The notes below the pieces were generated by a model. That model was given only the letters and a program-made list of their open reading frames with translations, did no database searches and was not told where the DNA came from. From NCBI GenBank assembly GCA_022707885.1, contig JAKIZT010000003.1:109869-173868 (forward strand): 64,000 bases of DNA, given 5' to 3'. A program made the position numbers and the translations under genes. This stretch comes from Caldisericales bacterium (GTDB lineage: Bacteria > Caldisericota > Caldisericia > JAAYUI01). Below are positions 56,309 through 64,000 of this stretch, in pieces; within the stretch, counting starts at the first letter, position 1, and every line of letters begins with the position of its first letter.

Positions 56309-56865
56309 AAAATATCAAAAATTTTGCGCTTCTACTGGGCCTTCTTGCCACCCTGGCAAGTTGTGCGCAAATGCCACGCGAGCTTGATGTAGACAAACTC
56401 GTTAATCCGCTAAAGGCAGGCGACAAGCCGGATATTGAGATAGTTGAGCCAGTGATAACCGAGGCACCCTTCAAAGCTGACAAGACAAGATTGGACGAGC
56501 TCTCCCCCTATGTTCCGGTATACAAGGATGCCAAATTCGACTCCACCAGATCATTTATTGTGGGTGAAGACAACGAAAATATTGGCAAAACCAAAGTCGT
56601 TGCCGAGACCTATCATAATGCAACGGCCGAAGAAGTTTACACCTGGATTGTTGACCATCTCACAGACACTGGTTTGAGGGTGGCAAAAAAAGAGGAAATC
56701 AATGACCAGGACCCACTCATCTTTGTGGAAGCGGATGGTACGGCCCACATTACTTCAATAGGCAAGCAGTCCTTCATGAAGATTGACGTGTGGACACTGA
56801 CAGCCTATCCAGGCTGGGTGAGGGTGAATTATGAGGGCACGAGCGACAAGCCTTTTAGCAAGTAG
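56305..56865 (+). CDS. Lipoprotein, tandem trio member 2
   Basis: The ATGA overlap couples it to member 1. The 186-residue protein has lipobox LASC, a YVPVYKDAK segment and the helix motif NATAEEVYTWIVDHLTDTGL. It ends with WVRVNYEGTSDKPFSK. It overlaps the start of member 3 by 35 bases. Function unknown. Confidence 0.77.
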   Translation: MKNIKNFALLLGLLATLASCAQMPRELDVDKLVNPLKAGDKPDIEIVEPVITEAPFKADKTRLDELSPYVPVYKDAKFDSTRSFIVGEDNENIGKTKVVAETYHNATAEEVYTWIVDHLTDTGLRVAKKEEINDQDPLIFVEADGTAHITSIGKQSFMKIDVWTLTAYPGWVRVNYEGTSDKPFSK

Positions 56866-57346
56866 TCTTCTTCTTGTTGCATTACTTTCTGGCTGCGGTG
56901 GCAGTACCGTCAAGACCGAGAAGCTTGAAGTAAAAAAATCATACGAAATTATTCCAAAAATTGCCGCCCGTTACCCTGTCTGCGAAGGTATATTTGAAAA
57001 CGAAATCTACGGCAAAAGGGTTGATATCAGAACAGTTGCCGAAAATACTTTTGGCGTTGAGGTCTCCGGGCCACTGTTTGCAGGTGGCGACCCAGCAGAG
57101 ATTTTCAAGTGGTACATGCAAAAAGCCAAGAATGACGGCTGGGGAAAATTTGAAGGTGGTACCAGCTACGTCCCGTATGATGCAGAAAAAGGTTATGGTT
57201 TTCTGGCAATAAGCAAGGGTAGACGCACACTCAGCCTGGAATTTACAAGGAAGCCGGGCTGGGAATACACAAGAATCCAGTATCTTGGCATGGCATACCA
57301 CAAGGATGGTGCCTGGCTCGATGATGGTCTTGAGTACCAAAAATAA
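56831..57346 (+). CDS. Lipoprotein, tandem trio member 3
   Basis: The ATG at 56831 lies inside the end of member 2 and gives a lipoprotein signal (MRARATSLLASSLLLVALLSGC). The 171-residue product has the helix motif GDPAEIFKWYMQKAKNDGW and closing strands (EYTRIQYLGMAY). The function is unknown; the three overlapping genes suggest a jointly made complex. Confidence 0.77.
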   Translation: MRARATSLLASSLLLVALLSGCGGSTVKTEKLEVKKSYEIIPKIAARYPVCEGIFENEIYGKRVDIRTVAENTFGVEVSGPLFAGGDPAEIFKWYMQKAKNDGWGKFEGGTSYVPYDAEKGYGFLAISKGRRTLSLEFTRKPGWEYTRIQYLGMAYHKDGAWLDDGLEYQK

Positions 57347-57451
57347 ACAGAAAATTTAGCTTGCCTCCACTCATTTTGTCGCCCCATTTTTTGAACCTTT
57401 AACAAGAAAGATTCGTATTTGTTTCAAATCCTAAGTTAGGGGTGCATAAAA

Positions 57452-60400
57452 ATGGTTGCGAGAAAGTTTATGTCCATAATTCTTGCAGGGGCCCTTCTTT
57501 TCGGGCTTCTCCCCATTGGCTCCGCACAGGCCGCATCGGTCACTGTTTCGGGAGTCATCTCGTCAGTTTCATGCTATTCTTCGATACAGGTTTCGTCCCC
57601 ATCACTTGGCAAAGTCTTTGATATTGCCATTGTTGGCTCGACGGTCATCACCGTGAATGGCGCAGTATCACCGTGTACCGATTTGCAGCCGAACATGGGC
57701 GTTACTGTTGTTGGAGTTGACAACGGGGGTCGCATAATTGCGTCGAAGATAGCTGCCCAGGGGGCAGGCTCTGTAAAAAAGATAACTGCATCGGGGAAAA
57801 TTGTTTCAACATATTGTCCGAATGCCATTGTTGTTGCGACCTCGTCCGGAAACATCCAGTTTGATATTTCGAGGGCCATGATAATGGGGCCGACAGGTTC
57901 GCTCTCCTGCGAAGACCTGGAAGCTGGAGACCCGGTGATTGTCAGCGGCGAGCAGAGGGCAGATGGAAGCTACTATGCCAGCTATGTCAAAGTAAACACT
58001 GGCAGTGTGGGTTTTGTCGCCACAGGCAAAATAAGCTCGATCAGCTGCTCTTCAGGAGAAATGGTCCTCCAGGCAACAAGCCAGACAGTAAAAATCCTTA
58101 TTGGCAGCGCAAAGTTTACGCTCAATGGAAAATCGGTTTCTTGCGATGAGCTGAAAGCCGGTGACTCGGCCCAGGTCAAAGGAACTTTAGATAAAGGTGT
58201 ATATACTGCGCAAACCGTTGCTGTCACAAGAGAGACTGGCACATTCAATGTGACTGGCAAGATCGCTTCCATATCCTGCCCTTCAGTTGTTTCCATCACC
58301 GTTTCTGGTGGGATGCTTACAATCAGGATAACGCAAAACACCATCATAAAAAAAGGTGGTGTTGTTGCATCCTGCAGTGATCTCCAGGTTGGTGATTCAG
58401 TCACAGTGTCGGGTACTGTTGAAAATGGCATCTATGTTGCAGACATAATCAGCGCCACTTCACAGGTCCAGACTTTCAACCTGTCTGGCACGATTGAAGC
58501 AACAAATTGCCCTTCAGAAATTACCCTGAAGACTTCTTCCGGCACCTTTACGATTGATGTATCACAGGCCCAGATAAAGATTGGCGGGACTGTCAAACAG
58601 TGCTCTGACCTCAAACAGGGCGATATTGCTTATGTTTCTGGTGTGTTACAGAATGGAAAAAAGATTGCCCAGACAGTAACAGTGACCAGCTCTGGCCAGA
58701 CTACGGTTTCGATTGAAGGAACGGTGTTCTCGAAAAATTGCCAGGCAAATATGGTCACGGTAAAAAAACAGAATGGGATCATCGTCCAGGTTGTTCTTCC
58801 TCAGTCATTCACAAGGAATGGCAATCCGTCCACCTGTGATGACATAAAGGTTGGCGACAATGCTTATGTAGAAGGAACGCAGTCGGGTGCAACTATCATT
58901 GCAACCAAGGCCGAGTTTGCAGGAGAAACTGGCGGTGGAGAAACCAAGACTGTCAGTGGCAAGATAATCACCATTGATTGCCAGGCGCTCCTTATGGTCC
59001 TTGAGACCGAATCTGGTGCTATCCAGGTCAGGTTTACACCGCTAACAAAGTTCTTCAGAAACAACATATCGGCAGAATGCTCGGAGCTCATGCCAGGTGA
59101 TACAGCGAGTGCCACTGGCATCGAGTCGCAGGGCATTCTTGTCGCAGAGACTGTTTACGCCATTGGTGAGGGTGGAGCAATCGCACAGTTTGAAGGCAAA
59201 ATAACATCGGTTGATTGTGTCCTCATGAAGATGACCATCAAGTACAATGATCTTGATATCGTGGTCATGTTGCAGGGTGCAACAATAAAAAAAGACGGTG
59301 CGACCATAAACTGTGTTGATCTCAAGGTTGGCGATACTGTTATCGTATGGGGGAACATTGTTCCAACCGAGGCAAAGGTCATCGCGGTAAAAGTTGAGGT
59401 TGTGACCTCGGGTGGTGGTGGCGGTGATTGTAACGGGCCGTTCACCTACACTGGCAAGATTGAAATGGTCAACTGCCTTGGACAACCGCAAACAATAATC
59501 CTGGTCGTTGGCAACACAAAAAAGATTATTTTTATAACTTCTTCAACCAAGATAACAATCAATGGAAAAACTGCCACTTGCCAACAGCTAAAAGCCGGCA
59601 TGACAGTTACGGTCACAGGCAATTGTGTTCCTGACAAGGGCCTGTACGCAACCGAGATAACCTCTGGCCAGAGTGAGTCAGAACTAGGGATTGTCAGTGG
59701 AATACTTGGCGGGACCAGTTGCTATTACAAAAAGATTTCAGTCATGATTGACGGCGAGTATGACTACACCGTGTTCATGATTGATGACCAGACCGAAATC
59801 ATTGTTGATGGCGTAAAAACCACTTGTGCAGCGCTCAGGTCTGGAATGAGAGTTGTTGTTACCTACAAAGAGGTTGGCAATCCACCAACCCTTGTTGCAG
59901 TCAAGATTGTTGCAACTACCCCAACGAATCCGCCACCACCAACCCCACCCCCGGGCGGTGGTTCTGGCGGTGGTAGCGGTGGCGGAGGTGGAGGTACTCC
60001 ACCAACACCGCCTGGCGGCGGTGGCTCCGGTGGAGGCACAACCCCAAGCCCGGGTGAAAATGAAGGCCAGGGTTTTGAGTCTGTCCTCACGGTCACAAAG
60101 ATTGACTGCGCAGGCAAGACTATCGAAGGCACTGATGAATACAATGCCGGAACCAAAATGACTGTCAAGTTGGGCGAAAATGGCACAATAAACTATAAGG
60201 ACCAGCAGATAACCTGCGACAAGCTCAAGGTTGGCTATCTGATCAAGGTCAATGGCGTCAGGGGTAAGGGTACCAGTGTAAATGCAACTGTTTGTGAAAT
60301 CCTCCCGGTTTCACCTCTTCCAAACAAGATCAACGGTCGCATTGTCGAAGTCGACAAGGTGAAGGGCTGGGTGAAGCTGGAACCGGTCAAGTCAGGCATC

Positions 60401-61723
60401 AGCACCATGTCGGTGAGTGGCGGTGTCAAATCAGATGGCGACTATGTCCTCGTCTACATTGACCCGACCACAACTTTTGAATACAGGGGCAGAAAACTCA
60501 CCATCCAGGACCTCAGGCCTGGCGTAATGATGGAGATTTCGGGGCTTGTTGATCCAATCAATTCGGTGATGACCACAAACACGATAACGCTCTCGGCAAG
60601 GCAGGCAATTGATGTTACCCAAAAAGGCCGTGTTGCCGATGTCTTCTGCGACAAGAGCATGTTCTGGCTAATAACCGATGACCCGGAATCAAAGTATGTT
60701 CTAATAAAACTTTCAACTGACACTGCAGTGACCCTTGAAGGCAACAAGGCAACATGCGCCGATCTGGTGAAGGGTGCAGAAGTGACGGTTACCGGGAAAC
60801 TGGATCCATTTGATCTCTATGTTTCCGCACAAAAGGTCGAGGCGTTGAAGCTCCAGGTTGGCACAGCAACCATCGAGGGTGAAATGATGGCGCTGGATTC
60901 AACAAGGCAGCAGCTCTGGATCAAGATTTCAGACGAGCAGGGCACAAGATTTGTCATGGTAAAATACAGCACTGAAACCAAGTTCCTGGCCTTTGGAAAG
61001 ACCGGAACAGTGGCTGATCTTGTCTATGCAAGCGTGCTCACAGTGACAGGCTCCTATGATCCGAACAACCAGTTTATCTTCAATGCCGGAACAGTGGAGT
61101 CGCTTGGAAAATCCGAAGAAAACCTTTCCTCAACAGGCACGGTTGTCTTTGCCGACTGCGTCGGTAAGATAATCTTCATAAAGACCCAGAAGGGTGTTGA
61201 AAGGTTCGAGCTTGTCTCGTCCACAAAGATAACAAGCGGCGACAAGCCGGCCTCCTGCGCAGACATCAAGGAAGGCCAGCAGGTAACAATCACCTATGAC
61301 CGCAAGGGAACAAAGGTTTTCACAACAAAGCTCACACTCCCGCCACCAAAAACAATCATCAAGCTGACCGTTGGCCTTGGCGTCATATCAGTCAATGGCC
61401 AGAATGTCCTCATTGATGCTCCTCCTTACGTCAAGGGCGGGACAACAATGGTGCCAATCAGGGTCGTAACGGCATATTTTGGCGCATCGCTCACATGGGG
61501 CCAGGCTGACAAGAGGCTCACGCTCCAGAGAGGAAAGGACATCATCATCGTCTGGATCGGCAGGCAGGAAGCGCTTGTCAACGGAAAGTCAACTCCGCTG
61601 GCCCAGGCGCCGGAATACGGTGCGGCCGACAGAATGATGGTCCCGCTGAGGTTCTTCTCCGAAGTGTTTGGCGCCCAGGTGGAATGGGATCAGGCAAGCA
61701 AGACAATAACAATAATCCTCTAG
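57452..61723 (+). CDS. Secreted 1423-residue protein with fifteen DUF5666-like repeats and a stalk domain
   Basis: It starts after aggggtg with a signal peptide (MVARKFMSIILAGALLF...SAQAA). Fifteen repeats of about 75-90 residues follow (to about residue 1295), each with G-x-I-x-x-x-x-C and a later C-x-D/E-L-x-x-G-D/x-x-x-x-V-x-G. They resemble the DUF5666-like repeats of the 47964 protein. A Pro/Gly-rich linker (about 825-870) splits them into ten and five. The last ~120 residues are a two-part copper-amine-oxidase-N-like stalk domain (TTMVPIRVVTAYFGA, DRMMVPLRFFSEVFGA). Thirteen repeats have both Cys and two have neither. It is probably a surface or matrix protein. Confidence 0.87.
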   Translation: MVARKFMSIILAGALLFGLLPIGSAQAASVTVSGVISSVSCYSSIQVSSPSLGKVFDIAIVGSTVITVNGAVSPCTDLQPNMGVTVVGVDNGGRIIASKIAAQGAGSVKKITASGKIVSTYCPNAIVVATSSGNIQFDISRAMIMGPTGSLSCEDLEAGDPVIVSGEQRADGSYYASYVKVNTGSVGFVATGKISSISCSSGEMVLQATSQTVKILIGSAKFTLNGKSVSCDELKAGDSAQVKGTLDKGVYTAQTVAVTRETGTFNVTGKIASISCPSVVSITVSGGMLTIRITQNTIIKKGGVVASCSDLQVGDSVTVSGTVENGIYVADIISATSQVQTFNLSGTIEATNCPSEITLKTSSGTFTIDVSQAQIKIGGTVKQCSDLKQGDIAYVSGVLQNGKKIAQTVTVTSSGQTTVSIEGTVFSKNCQANMVTVKKQNGIIVQVVLPQSFTRNGNPSTCDDIKVGDNAYVEGTQSGATIIATKAEFAGETGGGETKTVSGKIITIDCQALLMVLETESGAIQVRFTPLTKFFRNNISAECSELMPGDTASATGIESQGILVAETVYAIGEGGAIAQFEGKITSVDCVLMKMTIKYNDLDIVVMLQGATIKKDGATINCVDLKVGDTVIVWGNIVPTEAKVIAVKVEVVTSGGGGGDCNGPFTYTGKIEMVNCLGQPQTIILVVGNTKKIIFITSSTKITINGKTATCQQLKAGMTVTVTGNCVPDKGLYATEITSGQSESELGIVSGILGGTSCYYKKISVMIDGEYDYTVFMIDDQTEIIVDGVKTTCAALRSGMRVVVTYKEVGNPPTLVAVKIVATTPTNPPPPTPPPGGGSGGGSGGGGGGTPPTPPGGGGSGGGTTPSPGENEGQGFESVLTVTKIDCAGKTIEGTDEYNAGTKMTVKLGENGTINYKDQQITCDKLKVGYLIKVNGVRGKGTSVNATVCEILPVSPLPNKINGRIVEVDKVKGWVKLEPVKSGISTMSVSGGVKSDGDYVLVYIDPTTTFEYRGRKLTIQDLRPGVMMEISGLVDPINSVMTTNTITLSARQAIDVTQKGRVADVFCDKSMFWLITDDPESKYVLIKLSTDTAVTLEGNKATCADLVKGAEVTVTGKLDPFDLYVSAQKVEALKLQVGTATIEGEMMALDSTRQQLWIKISDEQGTRFVMVKYSTETKFLAFGKTGTVADLVYASVLTVTGSYDPNNQFIFNAGTVESLGKSEENLSSTGTVVFADCVGKIIFIKTQKGVERFELVSSTKITSGDKPASCADIKEGQQVTITYDRKGTKVFTTKLTLPPPKTIIKLTVGLGVISVNGQNVLIDAPPYVKGGTTMVPIRVVTAYFGASLTWGQADKRLTLQRGKDIIIVWIGRQEALVNGKSTPLAQAPEYGAADRMMVPLRFFSEVFGAQVEWDQASKTITIIL

Positions 61724-61750
61724 TAATTTTGCGTCTACCTACAACAAATA

Positions 61751-61780
61751 AATGAGGGGGGGTACCCCCCCTCATTTTAT
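61751..61780 (+). terminator. Rho-independent terminator of the 57452 gene
   Basis: A near-perfect palindrome (aaatgaggggggg..ccccccctcattt) with a T-rich tail 28 bases after the stop. Confidence 0.88.
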
Positions 61781-61935
61781 ATTTAGCAATAAACCATCTT
61801 AGTTAATTTCAATCATAAATATCAAACCGACATTTCATATTTCTGATATAAATATTTAATTAACAAACACAGACTTATTATTGAGAACACATACAATAAA
61901 AAAGTTCTTTAAAATAATAAAATAGGAGATGGAGC

Positions 61936-62528
61936 ATGACAGAACCTGAAATGGAGAGAGAGAGAGAGAAGAAAACCAGCTCGAAATAAACACAAAAACA
62001 ATACAACCAAAATCATTTTTTAAAACAAAAGCTGGAAAATGGACCATCGGAGTTATCATTGTATCGGTGTTTATTATCATAGGCGCTGCCTTATCTGGAA
62101 CTTATGAAGACTCAGATTCAGGAAATGTTGGTAATTCTGAAAAAAATCCTGTTTATCAATGTGATGACTATGAAATTGATATGCCAAAAGGTTGGAGTGC
62201 ATCTGGGGAGAGCGATTTGTTGACAATCAAGGATGAAATGAGCCAGTTTGTCATGATTGCTTCCCTAAAAGATTTTCCGAGCGATGCGCAATCGCTTGTA
62301 GAAGCAATGGTTCTGGATAAAATAGAGGCGCAGGGTCAGAAAATTGGGGAACCAGTAAAAGTTAAAATAGCCAATAAAGAAGGAACCTTGTACCCCCTTC
62401 CCAACTCAAGCTTCAATTCATTCACAATATTTACTAGTAATGAGGGAGTGTATTATCAAATTACGGGCCTGCAAAAAATTGGCTCCAAGGATGTTACAAA
62501 TATCATCGAGACGTTCAGATTCAAATAA
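61936..62528 (+). pseudogene. Frame-broken gene for a membrane-anchored PsbP/DcrB-like protein
   Basis: An ATG at 61936 with aggag seven bases before it opens MTEPEMERERE but runs into a stop (TAA) within 18 codons. The coding frame of the domain lies one frame over, open from after 61947, with no ATG: ENQLEINTKTIQPKSFF, a membrane helix (WTIGVIIVSVFIIIGAAL) and a domain like the 26-32 kb lipoproteins (YEIDMPKGWSAS ... NIIETFRFK). The break is in a (GA)8 tract at 61954-61969. Losing one GA unit would join both parts into one protein. It is either phase-variable, a recent pseudogene or a sequence error. Confidence 0.7.
61954..61969 (+). repeat. (GA)8 dinucleotide tract inside the 5' coding region
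   Basis: Eight GA units just after the ATG of the gene at 61936. Seven or ten units would restore the frame. Confidence 0.92.
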
Positions 62529-62570
62529 ATCATCATCTAACTGAGTGATAACGATTTGCTTTGATATTCA

Positions 62571-62598
62571 AAAAGGAGGGGGAAACCCCTCCTTTTTT
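62571..62598 (+). terminator. Rho-independent terminator of the 61936 gene
   Basis: An 11-pair stem (aaaaggagggg/cccctcctttt) with a GAAA loop and a T run. Confidence 0.9.
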
Positions 62599-62616
62599 GT
62601 TTGTGGTAGGACCTTC

Positions 62617-63327
62617 TCAGCTTTGTTTTTTCTGTTTTCTTGCCTTCAGGGCTGCAATTATCTGGCCAATCTTTTCCTTGTCCATGGTCGTCATCTGTTC
62701 GAACCGGTCCCTTGTTTCCTGCGATATTGTCAATGTTTTTCCGAATTCCCTGCCAGCGTCCCTCATGAGTGCATAGACATCGGAAAATGTTGTTTCGTCA
62801 TAGTCTTTGGCCATACCATCTGCAAACGGAACAAGAAAATCCTGGGCATAGGAGCTGCCAAAAATCTGCTTCATTGTGACCTTCAGCCCGTCAAAGTTTG
62901 ATTTTTCCGGGAGCCCGCAAGGTGAGATCAGGACAAATTTTATTTTTTCCAGCCAGGTTTTTGAGTCTTTTGGGGTGGACGAAGCCGATTTGTGGAAAGT
63001 CTCCAGATAAAGGGGTAATTGCCTGTCCAGATAGTCTTTCACCTTTCCGGGGACAGTGAAGAAATAAAGCGGCACGGAGAGCACGACAAGATCGGCATTT
63101 CTGTGGTCCTCGACAATTTTTGCCATGTCGTCGTTTTGGGCGCATTTCCCCAGTGTTGCGGTCCAGCAGCTCTTGCATCCTTTGCAATGCCCGATTTCAT
63201 AATCATTTAGCATGATTTCCTGGACCTGATGTCCCCCATCCTCCAGCCCCCTGGCGAACTTTGAACCAAGCCTGTACGAGGCGGAATTTTTCCCTCTTGG
63301 ACTGCCATAGACAACTACTGCTTTCAT
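62617..63327 (-). CDS. Iron-sulfur flavoprotein-like NAD(P)H:FMN reductase
   Basis: The 236-residue protein has the flavodoxin-like FMN fold with GSPRGKNSASYRL (FMN phosphate loop, residues 8-20) and VVLSVPLYFFTVPG. Between them Cys48, Cys51, Cys54 and Cys62 form C-x2-C-x2-C-x7-C, the compact [4Fe-4S] motif of Isf-type iron-sulfur flavoproteins. These pass electrons in oxygen or radical detoxification, mostly in anaerobes. The C-terminal 90 residues are helical. SD caaggagg. Confidence 0.87.
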   Translation of the reverse strand: MKAVVVYGSPRGKNSASYRLGSKFARGLEDGGHQVQEIMLNDYEIGHCKGCKSCWTATLGKCAQNDDMAKIVEDHRNADLVVLSVPLYFFTVPGKVKDYLDRQLPLYLETFHKSASSTPKDSKTWLEKIKFVLISPCGLPEKSNFDGLKVTMKQIFGSSYAQDFLVPFADGMAKDYDETTFSDVYALMRDAGREFGKTLTISQETRDRFEQMTTMDKEKIGQIIAALKARKQKKQS

Positions 63328-63449
63328 TTTGCCTCCTTGTTTATGGTTGCTCTAGCATAAATTTTTGTGCCAATCAAGCTGCCTAATAATCCCAACTTGC
63401 GCCCAATCGGTATTTAATAGTAGACTCATCAAAGAGGAGGAGGTTGGGA

Positions 63450-64000
63450 ATGAAGAAATGTTTTTCCTTGCCCTTATTGATGTTGCTGCTCATCTTTCCA
63501 CTGACAACCGGCACATCAAAAACATCGGATTTTGGTGTTGCAACCAGAAGTCGGGGGAAACTGGATTTCAAATCAAGGAGCCCTTATGTTCTATTCACTT
63601 GCCAGAGGGAAGGATTTTTTGAGGTGAGGTCATTGCAAACGGGGAAGAGTGTTTTTTGCCATGACTGGGTTGATTACAGCCATGGGCCCTTCCTTGAAGA
63701 TGGGAAAATAGTTTTTTATGACCCGGACAAGGGCACCAAAAGCAACATGCGCATGGATTTTGACGGAAACGTGGAATATTTTGACCCCACCATCAACCAG
63801 ACCAGCCCGCCAACCAGACACAAGATCGTCCAGAATGCTGACAAATCTTACACTCTTAGAGTTTTATCTGTAGATGGCAATAAAGAAATCTGGACAATGA
63901 CTGCAAAATCGGGAGAGAAAATCGAATACAAAGATGGTTGGTTCTTATATTCTGGTTCAGGGTTTATGAAGGTGCTCAACCCGCTTACAGGGGAAATTGT
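63450..64000 (+). CDS. Exported propeller-like protein, 3' truncated
   Basis: The ATG at 63450 is preceded by aggaggaggttgg and opens a signal peptide (MKKCFSLPLLMLLLIFPLTTG). The frame stays open to the window end (183 codons). Repeats such as EVRSLQTGKSVFC, IVFYDPDKGTKS and MKVLNPLTGEIV are beta-propeller-like and match the YxxDxxTGxxx style of the PQQ/TolB-type proteins elsewhere in the window. The protein continues beyond the window. The family call is moderate. Confidence 0.75.
   Translation, partial: MKKCFSLPLLMLLLIFPLTTGTSKTSDFGVATRSRGKLDFKSRSPYVLFTCQREGFFEVRSLQTGKSVFCHDWVDYSHGPFLEDGKIVFYDPDKGTKSNMRMDFDGNVEYFDPTINQTSPPTRHKIVQNADKSYTLRVLSVDGNKEIWTMTAKSGEKIEYKDGWFLYSGSGFMKVLNPLTGEI

Overview
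The window is a bacterial chromosome segment with compact protein-coding genes and no rRNA, tRNA, CRISPR array or transposase that I could recognise. Housekeeping genes are those of a free-living bacterium: gyrB-gyrA with an archease gene, a purA-purB-purC-purS-purQ operon ending in argS, corA, mscL and a ribulokinase. Around them lies an unusually large set of exported proteins. There are about thirteen lipoproteins, none with Asp at +2, which would suit outer-membrane or surface sorting in a diderm. There are also signal-peptide proteins built from PQQ-type propeller blades, DUF5666-like repeats and copper-amine-oxidase-N 'stalk' domains. Gene content does not place the organism firmly; an uncultured candidate-phylum lineage or a Firmicutes relative is possible, and this is inference only.

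Layout. 0-4.5 kb: two PQQ-propeller proteins with a Cys in nearly every blade, plus a coupled alpha-toroid-like protein. 4.6-9 kb: a lipoprotein, then a BlaI-type repressor, an M56 peptidase and an HtrA protease in one operon. 9.1-16 kb: a 2275-residue secreted protein with poly-Gly, calcium-loop-like motifs and stalk domains. 16-24.9 kb: a small zinc ribbon, AT-rich exported propeller-like genes with a duplicated promoter cassette, a secreted PLD nuclease, a PQQ lipoprotein and a transglutaminase-like/SRPBCC pair. 24.9-32.1 kb: eight consecutive minus-strand lipoprotein genes, seven of them one paralogous family. 32-36.6 kb: araB, a paralog of the 16.3 kb gene, and corA. 36.7-43.4 kb: purine genes, a BON protein and argS. 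43.5-46.9 kb: a putative RiPP cluster with two 15-Cys precursors, a radical SAM/SPASM maturase and an exported propeller protein that appears to start at AUU. 47-51 kb: mscL, a DUF5666-like protein, a methyltransferase and a DUF4388-like protein. 51-55.7 kb: archease, gyrA and gyrB. 55.8-61.7 kb: a lipoprotein trio and a 1423-residue protein with fifteen DUF5666-like repeats. 61.9-64 kb: a gene split by a frame break in a (GA)8 tract, an Fe-S flavoprotein and a truncated exported protein.

Three observations stand out. (1) The Cys-rich RiPP-like locus at 43.5-46.9 kb. (2) A recurring promoter geometry in which the -10 hexamer lies six or seven bases before an ATG that lacks a usable Shine-Dalgarno site, suggesting leaderless mRNAs for first genes while internal genes use strong SD sites. 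(3) Perfect co-occurrence of paired cysteines across the fifteen repeats of the 57.5 kb protein, suggesting one disulfide per repeat.
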